Assembly: GCA_020433785.1 (NCBI GenBank)
Contig: JAGRCC010000666.1
Location: 11,453-18,156 of the forward strand
Source: Anaerolineae bacterium
GTDB lineage: Bacteria > Chloroflexota > Anaerolineae > 4572-78 > J111
Direction of reading: 5' to 3'
Length of the DNA stretch: 6,704 bases
Of this stretch, positions 1 to 6,349 are shown one piece after another. The translations under genes were made by a program, and so were the position numbers. Position 1 is the stretch's first letter, and every line of letters starts with the position of its first letter. The notes below the pieces were generated by a model that had not been told where the DNA came from, did no database searches, and saw only the letters and a program-made list of their open reading frames with translations.

Positions 1-990
1 TGGCAGTTCCGCTACGACAACGCCCTGGATGATGGCGATATGACTGCCACGGGTCAGGTCATCGAGGCCGGAGCCGGCGCTAAAGCCACGCTGCTGGCGG
101 TGAAGGACGAGTTCTATAAGGCTAAATATGCCGGACTAGCCTGCGGTATCAAAAATACCGGCATCGGCAATGGCATGCCTGATTCGTCGCAGGCCAGTAT
201 CACCATTGTATCGGCCGATAAGGTTGTCATCGACCACGGCTGGACCGAGATGGGCCAGGGGGTTCACACCATAGCGTTGCAAACCCTCTGTAACGAAACC
301 GGCCTCGATCCGAACATCGTCGAGGTGCGGGTTGATACCGCCTCCGGTCAGGAAGCCGGGATGACGACAGCCTCGCGGGCTACGTCGTTGGTCGGCAACG
401 CCATTATCGATGCTTGTAAAGCGCTCAAGGAAGACTTGCAGTCGCACCCGCTGGCCGATCTGGTCGGCAACGTCTATCGGGGCGAGTGGGTGGTCGATTG
501 GACCACCAAACCGGGTGCGATGGTCGAGAAAGTGTACACTCACTATTCGTACAGCTACGCCACTCAATTGGTCACCTTAGATGATGCGGGCCACATCGAG
601 AAGATTACGGCGGCCCATGATGCCGGTAAAATTTTCAACCCGACCCTGTTTGAGGGGCAGCTTGAAGGCTCGATTCACATGGGGCTGGGTTACGCCATTA
701 GTGAAAATTTAGTCTTAGAAGAAGGTCGCCCCAAGAGCACCCGTTTGCGTGATTGCGGCATCCTGCGCGCTTGGGAGATGCCGGAGATGGAAATCATCGG
801 CGTTGAAGTGCCCGACCCCTACGGCCCTTATGGCGCTAAGGGTGTCGGCGAAATCGGCTTGGTGCCGACGGCCGGCGCTGTCGCCAACGCGCTGTACCAG
901 TTCGATAAGGTGCGTCGCTACAGCTTGCCGATGCAGGTCAAAAAGAAAAGCTGGCGCGAAAAAACTAAAGCTAACGGCAAAGCCGGGTAA
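1..990 (+). CDS. Selenium-dependent xanthine dehydrogenase-type molybdenum hydroxylase, C-terminal part (5'-truncated by window)
   Basis: The reading frame is open from base 1 to the TAA at 988-990, giving 329 residues with no start inside the window that would make a full protein. It is the C-terminal part of the molybdopterin-binding subunit of the xanthine dehydrogenase family. Members are cytoplasmic and hydroxylate purines or other N-heterocycles at a Mo centre. Visible hallmarks are GIKNTGIGNGMPD (about residues 49-61), the cofactor-binding MGQGVHT (84-90), TTASRAT (about 122-128), the INP-like FNPTLFEGQLEGSIHMGLGYA, and GAKGVGEIGLVPTAGAVANAL. In the last block Glu284 (codon 850-852) matches the catalytic base. 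The DWTTKPGA and GPYGAKGVGEIGLVPTA blocks resemble the selenium-dependent subfamily more than classical XdhB/XdhA. That assignment is from memory of the family. Selenium there is a labile cofactor ligand, so no selenocysteine codon is expected. The remaining FAD, Fe-S and N-terminal Mo regions should lie upstream. The Lys-rich tail (KKKSWREKTKANGKAG) looks like a natural end. Confidence 0.88.
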   Translation, partial: WQFRYDNALDDGDMTATGQVIEAGAGAKATLLAVKDEFYKAKYAGLACGIKNTGIGNGMPDSSQASITIVSADKVVIDHGWTEMGQGVHTIALQTLCNETGLDPNIVEVRVDTASGQEAGMTTASRATSLVGNAIIDACKALKEDLQSHPLADLVGNVYRGEWVVDWTTKPGAMVEKVYTHYSYSYATQLVTLDDAGHIEKITAAHDAGKIFNPTLFEGQLEGSIHMGLGYAISENLVLEEGRPKSTRLRDCGILRAWEMPEMEIIGVEVPDPYGPYGAKGVGEIGLVPTAGAVANALYQFDKVRRYSLPMQVKKKSWREKTKANGKAG

Positions 991-1008
991 AACGATAGAC
1001 GGCTGGGT

Positions 1009-1079
1009 GGTTGGATAGTTGGCTGGATAGAGCGTTGGCTGGAAACAAATCAACAAACTATCTATCCAACTAACCAACC
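1009..1079. repeat. Imperfect inverted repeat, possible transcription terminator of the xanthine dehydrogenase gene
   Basis: The left arm at 1009-1030 (begins GGTTGGATAGTTGG) and the right arm at 1058-1079 (ends AACTAACCAACC) are complementary at 19 of 22 positions. A 27-nt loop separates them. The left side is itself built from TTGG-CTGG-like short repeats (1001-1042). It starts 19 bp after the stop codon, so a terminator or transcript-stabilising hairpin is plausible. However, no T-run follows the right arm (CCCTCCTCATCC), so intrinsic termination is uncertain. It could instead be a copy of a dispersed intergenic repeat. Confidence 0.55.
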
Positions 1080-1168
1080 CCTCCTCATCCCGTATAATCT
1101 ACGTGAGACCTCTCCTAAATCCCCACGTCTGCGGCAGATTGCCCTTTGAAGTCACGAACAATTTACGC

Positions 1169-1197
1169 TTCTCACATCATTGTCCAACCCCTATACT
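1169..1197 (+). promoter_or_regulatory. Candidate sigma70-type promoter for the cohesin-dockerin gene
   Basis: TTCTCA at 1169-1174 matches 4 of 6 positions of a -35 element. After a 17-bp spacer, TATACT at 1192-1197 matches 5 of 6 of a -10 element. This would give a leader of about 170 nt before the start codon. Competing sites are TATAAT at 1093-1098, with no matching -35, and TATAAA at 1302-1307, with a poor -35. The choice among them is a guess from the sequence. Confidence 0.3.
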
Positions 1198-1359
1198 ATT
1201 ATCAAAAGAGAACCTTAGGCAGCACCTTAACAGCTTTCGGACCTGAAACCAAACACTTTACGCCCCTGTCTCAACACATGGGGAATGGTTAAATGGCCCT
1301 ATATAAATTTGGAGTGGCTCTAATTGTGCTTGAAGGTGCTGACCGACTAGATCACAGAT

Positions 1360-1365
1360 GAGGAG
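1360..1365 (+). promoter_or_regulatory. Shine-Dalgarno sequence GAGGAG
   Basis: GAGGAG lies 9 nt before the GTG at 1375 and 12 nt before the ATG at 1378. The spacing slightly favours the GTG. The two starts differ by only one residue, so the protein is practically unchanged. Confidence 0.6.
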
Positions 1366-1374
1366 TATGACGCC

Positions 1375-2610
1375 GTGATGAATAAATCTATTTCCAACTA
1401 TTTTGTGGTTATTCTGTTGCTTGCATTGATTATGCCCATATTTGTGGATGTCAATAATTCAACAGCCCTGGCCAGCACCGTCTTTCAATCACCGATTGGC
1501 ACCGAGACGCCGGAGCCAACGGTTGAACCCACCACTTCGCCTACCGACGAGCCAACGGCTACCCCCACCAGTGAACCCACTCGCGATCCCGTTTCCGAGA
1601 CGGTTAAACTGGTTGTTGAAGCGCCAAGTTCCATCGGCGCCGGCCAAACCTTTAGCGGCAGTCTTGTGGCTAAAGATGTTAATGATCCCGGTATTTATGG
1701 GGTTCAATTGGAATTGATGTTTGATCCCGCCCTGATGATGATTGATAGCGTCGAAGCCAACGGCGATTTTGATTATGTCCTACATGCTGATGCGGACAAT
1801 GCCGCCGGTAAGATTCTTTTGATCGCCAGTAGAACCGGGCAAGTATCCGGTTTGACCGGCGGCAGCGTAACCTTGTTGACCTTTCAGGCGACGGCTAAGA
1901 GCACTCCCGGTACAGCCAGCTTTACGTTTAATAATGAGAAGTTAAGCGACCCCCAAGCCGTCCGGATTGAAGTGACAAGTGAAGCCGGGTCGATCGTCAT
2001 AGACGGCGACGCCACCCCCAGCCCAACCGATGAACCAACCCCCGTCCCCACCGACGAACCAACGCCGATCCCAACCGATGAACCAACCCCCGTGCCGACT
2101 GACGAACCAACACCTATCCCCACCGACGAACCGACGCCGGTTCCCACCGATGAGCCGTTCACGGCTGAAGTCTTGGGTCAGGTCATTCTGGCCGGACGAG
2201 CCAACAACGATTGGTCCGGAGCCGATATCAGCGCCAGCCAGGACGGCCAACCCGCCGACTCGACCGCTACCACTGACATCAACGGTGATTTCTCAATGCT
2301 GGCAGTTCCTGTAGGGCCGGGAATGACCTTTACCGCCGACGCGGCCGGCTTTCTATCGGCCAAATGCACCGGCGCGACGGTCGCGACGCCGGAGATTAGT
2401 CTCAACCCGGTGACGCTGCTGAGCGGTGATATTACGAATGATGACAAGATTGGTATCGAAGATGCGACGGCTGTGGGGATCAGTTTCAATCAGACCGGAT
2501 CGGGGCTGGCGGCTGATATCAACCAGGATGACGTTATCGATATTTTTGACCTGGTTTTAGTTAGCCTCAACTTTAACGCGGAAGGCCCGCAAGAGTGGAT
2601 CTGCCAATAG
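1375..2610 (+). CDS. Secreted cohesin- and dockerin-containing protein with Pro/Thr-rich linkers
   Basis: The 411-residue product starts at GTG 1375 (or ATG 1378) and ends at TAG 2608-2610. Residues 1-33 form a Sec signal peptide, with a hydrophobic core at about 10-24 and ALA|S as a likely cleavage site. Residues about 43-75 are a Pro/Thr/Glu linker. Residues about 77-210 resemble a cohesin: IYGVQLELMFDPALM, then VSGLTGGSVTLLTFQATA, then a final strand ending SIVID. Residues 218-261 are TDEPTPVP/TDEPTPIP repeats. Residues about 263-347 look like a carboxypeptidase-regulatory-like beta sandwich (VLGQVILAG, DINGDFSMLAVPVG). Residues 350-401 are a type I dockerin with two loops: D352-T354-D356-D363 and the canonical D381-N383-D385-D392. 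In cellulosomes cohesins bind dockerins in a calcium-dependent way. Having both in one protein without an enzyme domain suggests an extracellular adaptor or self-associating surface protein; this is inference. It appears monocistronic, bounded by a promoter region and a terminator. Confidence 0.88.
   Translation: MMNKSISNYFVVILLLALIMPIFVDVNNSTALASTVFQSPIGTETPEPTVEPTTSPTDEPTATPTSEPTRDPVSETVKLVVEAPSSIGAGQTFSGSLVAKDVNDPGIYGVQLELMFDPALMMIDSVEANGDFDYVLHADADNAAGKILLIASRTGQVSGLTGGSVTLLTFQATAKSTPGTASFTFNNEKLSDPQAVRIEVTSEAGSIVIDGDATPSPTDEPTPVPTDEPTPIPTDEPTPVPTDEPTPIPTDEPTPVPTDEPFTAEVLGQVILAGRANNDWSGADISASQDGQPADSTATTDINGDFSMLAVPVGPGMTFTADAAGFLSAKCTGATVATPEISLNPVTLLSGDITNDDKIGIEDATAVGISFNQTGSGLAADINQDDVIDIFDLVLVSLNFNAEGPQEWICQ
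2026..2157 (+). repeat. Tandem 24-bp (8-residue) repeat encoding TDEPTP[V/I]P, nested in a 48-bp unit
   Basis: Five full 24-bp units (starting at 2026, 2050, 2074, 2098 and 2122) and a half unit (2146-2157) encode the inter-domain linker. Residue 7 alternates Val, Ile, Val, Ile, Val, and the Asp codon alternates GAT, GAC, GAT, GAC over the first four. This points to a 48-bp higher-order unit. Units 1-2 and 3-4 differ at 6 of 48 bases, all synonymous. Pro/Thr linkers of this kind commonly separate domains in secreted modular proteins. Confidence 0.9.
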
Positions 2611-2642
2611 CCGCGAGCTAGTGCTTAACCTACCATAACCAC

Positions 2643-2677
2643 AAGAGCATCTTGGCTACAGCGAAGATGCTCTTTTT
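2643..2677. terminator. Intrinsic terminator between convergent genes
   Basis: AAGAGCATCTT (2643-2653) and AAGATGCTCTT (2664-2674) form a perfect 11-bp stem around a 10-nt loop. A T-run (2673-2677) follows on the plus strand, which fits termination of the cohesin-dockerin gene 33 bp after its stop. The minus-strand ligase gene ends at 2676, so its TAA overlaps the end of the hairpin and the stem also lies directly downstream of that gene. Its T-tract in that direction is short (TTGTGG), so it is probably weaker there. Confidence 0.85.
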
Positions 2678-4130
2678 ACGTCTTGTCCAATTCCTGCCGC
2701 CGCAGCAGCACGGCCACCATGCCCAGCCCCATGATGAGCCAGTAAAAGGCCGCAATGTGGATAAACGTGAGGTTGAAATAGAAGTGGTCGAACACCCCGC
2801 CCACCATCGCGCCCAAGATGGCAGCGCCGTAAGCCAGCAAGGGGGTTTCCAAGGGATGATTTTTAGGAAGGCGATTAACGGTGGTGAAAACAATGAGCAA
2901 ATAGACCAGCCCAATCAGCACATATAACCCGGCTCCGACTAGGCCTAACTGCTGCGCTAACAGCAGATAAACACTCGACACCCCTACATATACATCGATA
3001 TCCGGCGTTCCAAAAAAACCGACTCCGGTCAGCGGGTAGCGGCTGATCAAATTGAAGGCGTCTTTATATTCGCCAAAGCGCATTTGGGTTGCCATGTCTT
3101 GCCCCCGAATTCCCTCAACAAAGCGCTCGACATAAACCTGAGTTTGGGGCAAAACGACCATAATCGCCGCCAGTGCGACCATCACCCACACCAACTTACG
3201 ATAGCGCAGCAGGCTGATAACCCCTAATCCGGCCACCACCCCCAACAGCGAGCCGCGAGAGAAGGTCAGGTACAACGTCAGTGTGGTCATCCCGGCGATC
3301 AAAAACAGATAATGACGCGGCAGTATGGGGCGTTTGGAGAATAGATAAGTGACGCTGATGATGGTTAGAAAAACTAGCAGGCCACCTAAAGCGTTGGGAT
3401 CGATCGAAGTCGAGATGGCTCGCATTGGCTGTTCGGGATCGTCCTCGATGTAGCGCAAAATGCCTTCGGTGGGGTATTGAAAGACGCGCAGCAGTGACAA
3501 TAGCTGGACGCTCCAATTTTCGGGAATTACATAGAAGAAAATGCCCAGCGCCGCCGTTCCGCCGCCGGCCAGGATGATGGCTTGTGAAATTCGGTCTAAC
3601 TGTTTCAGGGATTTAACTTGGTTGATAATCAGAAAAAATAAACTGACGGCCAGCAATACTTCCAAAAAATTACGGGCGACGGTCACATTCAGGCCACCGT
3701 AACGCAGGCCAAAAATAAAAATGAAGAGCGCCCAACCCTGAAAGGCAATCACCAGCGGCCCCAATGGCGAAGTGACGAACGTGCGCTGCTGGCCCGTGAT
3801 CAGCCGGATGGTCCATACCGCAAACAACGCCGCCAAGGCCACATCTAAAAAAGTAGGTCTAAAGCCGACTCGAACGGGGAGAGCGCCATAAGGCAGCAAA
3901 CAAATGAGGGCCACCAACACGATCAGTCCCATCTGCGTACTGCGCAGCATCAGAACTCCCACCACCGCCACCCCGATCAAGCCAATACTGATAATCGGCC
4001 CGAGACTGCCGAATAATGCGCCAACCAGCACGCCGGCGACAATAATCACAAATAGGACGCCGCTCAAGGCTAAGCGAGGATTATCGGCGGTAATCCAATT
4101 TCTAAGGAGGTTAAGGGCTGAGTTTGGCAT
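2676..4130 (-). CDS. O-antigen ligase / polysaccharide polymerase family membrane protein
   Basis: The 484-residue product is very hydrophobic, with roughly 10-12 predicted membrane segments (clear ones near 22-40, 45-62, 68-80, 94-110, 155-170, 250-264, 275-290, 312-328, 385-417 and 433-475). Between about 198 and 245, and again from about 330 to 370, are hydrophilic loops. The layout fits the Wzy/WaaL-like family (Wzy_C, PF04932). Typical motifs are DPNALGG (244-250), TFSRGS (289-294), and the loop starting RFGEYKDAFNLISRYPLTG (351-369) followed by VGFFG. Family members polymerise or transfer undecaprenyl-linked glycans on the outer face of the cytoplasmic membrane. Which glycan is used here, and whether the protein is a ligase or a polymerase, cannot be told from sequence. 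The ATG at 4128-4130 lies 7 bp after the kinase stop and has no clear Shine-Dalgarno; no other nearby start exists in frame, so translation is probably coupled. The gene ends against the bidirectional terminator. Confidence 0.85.
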   Translation of the reverse strand: MPNSALNLLRNWITADNPRLALSGVLFVIIVAGVLVGALFGSLGPIISIGLIGVAVVGVLMLRSTQMGLIVLVALICLLPYGALPVRVGFRPTFLDVALAALFAVWTIRLITGQQRTFVTSPLGPLVIAFQGWALFIFIFGLRYGGLNVTVARNFLEVLLAVSLFFLIINQVKSLKQLDRISQAIILAGGGTAALGIFFYVIPENWSVQLLSLLRVFQYPTEGILRYIEDDPEQPMRAISTSIDPNALGGLLVFLTIISVTYLFSKRPILPRHYLFLIAGMTTLTLYLTFSRGSLLGVVAGLGVISLLRYRKLVWVMVALAAIMVVLPQTQVYVERFVEGIRGQDMATQMRFGEYKDAFNLISRYPLTGVGFFGTPDIDVYVGVSSVYLLLAQQLGLVGAGLYVLIGLVYLLIVFTTVNRLPKNHPLETPLLAYGAAILGAMVGGVFDHFYFNLTFIHIAAFYWLIMGLGMVAVLLRRQELDKT

Positions 4131-4137
4131 GAAAAAG

Positions 4138-6099
4138 TTAGAGGGTATTAACCGAAGGAGGTTCGTACGTCGGCAGTTTGAGGATGCCGGTCACTGTACG
4201 TTTCTTCTTACGCTTTTCTTTTTCGGCGCGCTCTTTGGGCACGTAAATGGCGATCTGTGTGCCCTGGCCGATTTCGCTCTTAATCGAAAATTCAGCGCCA
4301 ATCGACTCGGCTCGCTCGCGGAGATTGATCATACCCAGGCTGCCCCGTGTCTCGTAATTTTTCATTACGTGTTCTAAATCAAAGCCGCTGCCGTCGTCTT
4401 CAATCGAAGCATAAACGCCGCTGACCGTTTCTTCAAGTCCAACCATAATGGTGTCGGCCTTGGCGTGCTTGATGGCGTTGTTAACCGTTTCTTGGACGAT
4501 CGCGAAGATAGTCGCTTCGACGTTATCTTCTTGGCGGGTAATATCGCCATTGGGGTTGGTAGTTTTGAGATCGAGCACCAACTTGGTTTGCTGGGTCTCT
4601 TCGATATCTTTTTGGCGGCGTTCAAGAAAGACTTCCAGGGCTGCGCCTAACCCCTGCGTTTCGAGTACCAGCGGCCTTAATTCAAACAGTAGGGTACGCA
4701 TCTGATGGCTGGCCCGGCTGGCTAGTTCGGCCATTTCATCAATAGTGCTGGGCAGGACATCGGGCCGGTTGTTTTTAATGGCCTTGGCCGCAAAATCTAA
4801 ATTCATCATAATCGCGGCGACAAGCTGAGTAGGACCATCGTGCAGATCGCGGGCCAGTTGTTTCCGAGCTTCGCGCTCAGCCTGAATGGTGCGGGTGTGT
4901 TCTTCCTCAAGGGATTCGTATAACCGCGCATTTTCAATAGCAATAGCCGCATAAGAGGCAATCGAGGCCAGCAAGTCGGCGTCATTTTGGGTAAAATCCC
5001 CCACTTTCTTATTGAGTACTTGCAACACGCCGATGGTCTGGTCATGCAGAATGAGAGGGACACATAAAATGTTACGGGTAACGAACTGGGTTTTCTTATC
5101 TACGTCTTTGAAGTGACGCTGATCATGGCCCACATCGGCAATAATGAGAGGCCGGCCGCTTTGGGCTACCTGCCCGGCTATCCCTTGCCCCTTCGGAACG
5201 CGAAAGGGCTTGACTTCATCGGCCTTATCGCCTAACGCAATTTGAAACACCAACTCGCCGGTGGCCTGATCGGTCAGCATCAGCGACCCTGCTTCGACGG
5301 CCAACATATCTTCAACTTGTTCCATAATTTTGGTGAGAACGACATCAAGATGGAGCGTGGAGGACAGTGTGCGGGCCACCTGGTTGAGAAAAACCATCTC
5401 GTCGGCTTTGCGTTGGGATAGATCTCGTAGGCGGGCCATTTCTTCGGCCCGATGCTGGCTGGAGGCGAACAGGCGGGCGTTGCGCAGTGCAATCGAGGCT
5501 TGCGTGGCAACAGCCGACAGCAGCCGAATATGATAGCGATTAAAGGCATTGGCCTTGTAACTCCACAGAATGATGGCCCCATGCGCGGTTTCGTCCTTGA
5601 GAGCCGAATTAATTATAGGGACACCTACCCAAGAACGAGGGTTAACCTGAGGAACTTGTTCGCTTAACTCGAATTTTTCACTACTTTTAACCATATCGTG
5701 CACCAGCACCGGTGAATGGGAGCTTAGCACATGAGCGATCAAGCCCGTTTGAACGGTAAGTTTAAGCGAGAACGGATTAACAGGTTTCCCCTGCTCGGTA
5801 ACCAAAACAAATCTTATGACGCTTTTAGTCTCATCATGGATGACTAGCGCAAAATTTGAGGTGTCGATCAACCGGCTGGTCTCATGAAAAACGGAGAGGA
5901 TGACCTCTTTGGGATTCAAGCTCGAGTTGAGCGCCACTCCGGTATTGTATAAGGTTGTGATTTGCCGTAATTCTTGAGAGAGACGTTCAATTAAATCTTG
6001 GTTTGAGGTATCGGTTTTAATTTCTATTTCCTCAAACCGGTTAGAGAGGAAAGGGCTGGTTTTAGGTATGTGTTTTTTGTTAGGTGTTGAGTTGCTCAT
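4138..6099 (-). CDS. Soluble two-GAF sensor histidine kinase (HisKA_3 / NarL-UhpB type)
   Basis: From the ATG at 6097-6099 the protein has 653 residues and no membrane segment, so it should sense a cytoplasmic or diffusible signal. Residues about 57-207 are a first GAF domain (ending ATQASIALRNARLF). A short coiled-coil linker follows (about 210-240). Residues about 247-392 are a second GAF domain (VPKGQGIAGQVAQSGRPLI, SIASYAAIAIENARLY). Next comes a HisKA_3 dimerisation helix with the H-box ARDLHDGPTQLVAA, where His420 is the predicted phosphorylation site. The HATPase_c domain shows N-box QETVNNAIKHA (Glu537, Asn541), G1 box EDDGSGFD and G2 box GSLGMINLRERAESIGA. A lysine-rich tail (KERAEKEKRKKKR) is unusual. 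Kinases of this type normally phosphorylate LuxR/NarL-type regulators, but none is encoded here. A TTG at 6196-6198 would add 33 residues with no homology features. I reject it because it lies in the leader hairpin; neither start has a good Shine-Dalgarno. Confidence 0.92.
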   Translation of the reverse strand: MSNSTPNKKHIPKTSPFLSNRFEEIEIKTDTSNQDLIERLSQELRQITTLYNTGVALNSSLNPKEVILSVFHETSRLIDTSNFALVIHDETKSVIRFVLVTEQGKPVNPFSLKLTVQTGLIAHVLSSHSPVLVHDMVKSSEKFELSEQVPQVNPRSWVGVPIINSALKDETAHGAIILWSYKANAFNRYHIRLLSAVATQASIALRNARLFASSQHRAEEMARLRDLSQRKADEMVFLNQVARTLSSTLHLDVVLTKIMEQVEDMLAVEAGSLMLTDQATGELVFQIALGDKADEVKPFRVPKGQGIAGQVAQSGRPLIIADVGHDQRHFKDVDKKTQFVTRNILCVPLILHDQTIGVLQVLNKKVGDFTQNDADLLASIASYAAIAIENARLYESLEEEHTRTIQAEREARKQLARDLHDGPTQLVAAIMMNLDFAAKAIKNNRPDVLPSTIDEMAELASRASHQMRTLLFELRPLVLETQGLGAALEVFLERRQKDIEETQQTKLVLDLKTTNPNGDITRQEDNVEATIFAIVQETVNNAIKHAKADTIMVGLEETVSGVYASIEDDGSGFDLEHVMKNYETRGSLGMINLRERAESIGAEFSIKSEIGQGTQIAIYVPKERAEKEKRKKKRTVTGILKLPTYEPPSVNTL

Positions 6100-6149
6100 T
6101 GACGAACTTATACTTAATGACGGTGTGAACCCGACTAAGAGAAAAGGAT

Positions 6150-6211
6150 TGACCGGTATCCTGGGTAGGTTAATCTTAAGTCGAGTTAGAACAACCAAAG
6201 GATACCGGTCA
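6150..6211 (-). repeat. Spaced inverted repeat with nested inner stem in the histidine kinase 5' leader
   Basis: TGACCGGTATCCT (6150-6162) and AGGATACCGGTCA (6199-6211) are perfect 13-bp complements separated by 36 bp. Inside, 6168-6176 (GGTTAATCT) and 6188-6196 (AGAACAACC) can also pair at 8 of 9 positions, counting one G-U, around an 11-nt loop. In the minus-strand transcript this gives a two-tier hairpin about 50 nt before the kinase ATG. It could be an RNA regulatory element or a DNA operator. It does not match a riboswitch class I know. Confidence 0.6.
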
Positions 6212-6265
6212 CTTGAACAATCCGGGTACGGTAAAGACCACCTTAAAGCGGTACAGCTAAGACTT

Positions 6266-6271
6266 AGTATA
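6266..6271 (-). promoter_or_regulatory. Candidate second -10 element (TATACT) for the kinase operon
   Basis: On the minus strand TATACT matches 5 of 6 positions of a -10 element. Only weak -35-like words (such as TTCAAT) occur 17 bp upstream. It overlaps the 11-bp palindrome CTAAGACTTAG at 6257-6267. A GGGTAA direct repeat with 10-bp spacing lies upstream at 6298-6313, where an activator might bind. Speculative. Confidence 0.3.
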
Positions 6272-6297
6272 ACAAAGGGTTGATTTTTATTGAAATT

Positions 6298-6313
6298 TTA
6301 CCCGTTATTACCC
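6298..6313 (-). repeat. Direct repeat GGGTAA-N4-GGGTAA upstream of the kinase
   Basis: Two identical hexamers (TTACCC on the plus strand at 6298-6303 and 6308-6313) start 10 bp apart, one helical turn. This is the spacing seen in binding sites of many head-to-tail DNA-binding regulators. They fall about 27 bp upstream of the TATACT element, an activator-like position. Two hexamers alone are weak evidence. Confidence 0.3.
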
Positions 6314-6340
6314 AAAGAGGCGGCCTTTAATGCTTTTTTC

Positions 6341-6349
6341 ATTATAGCA
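6341..6349 (-). promoter_or_regulatory. Extended -10 promoter element TGCTATAAT for the kinase-ligase operon
   Basis: Read on the minus strand this is TGC followed by the consensus TATAAT, an extended -10 that can work without a good -35. No strong -35 lies 16-18 bp upstream. It sits 24 bp beyond the stop of the biotin carrier gene and points at the histidine kinase, predicting a leader of about 235 nt that contains the 6150-6211 hairpin. It suggests the kinase operon has its own promoter. Confidence 0.55.

Larger units (their letters stand above)
991..1374. other. Intergenic region between xanthine dehydrogenase and cohesin-dockerin gene
   Basis: This 384-bp stretch has no supportable gene. 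It holds an imperfect inverted repeat at 1009-1079, just after the xanthine dehydrogenase stop. Several AT-rich -10-like words follow: TATAAT at 1093-1098, TATACT at 1192-1197 and TATAAA at 1302-1307. A Shine-Dalgarno sequence lies at 1360-1365 before the next gene. The rest shows nothing I recognise, and I found no tRNA-like or riboswitch-like fold by eye. Confidence 0.7.

Noticed and set aside
715..1077. Minus-strand 120-codon reading frame over the xanthine dehydrogenase 3' end
   Set aside because: It is antisense to strongly conserved xanthine dehydrogenase codons and includes the inverted repeat. It resembles no family.
1884..2162. Minus-strand reading frame encoding Gly-Ser-Ser-Val-Gly repeats
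   Set aside because: It is the antisense shadow of the Pro/Thr linker repeat. The plus-strand frame has a signal peptide, recognisable domains and a Shine-Dalgarno.
6196..6198. TTG start extending the histidine kinase by 33 residues
   Set aside because: There is no Shine-Dalgarno, the extension has no domain features, and it would place coding sequence across the leader inverted repeat. ATG at 6097-6099 is preferred, although its own ribosome-binding site is also weak.
6068..6283. Plus-strand 71-codon reading frame in the kinase leader
   Set aside because: It starts inside the kinase N-terminal coding region on the opposite strand, has no recognisable motif and no ribosome-binding site, and is explained by chance openness.
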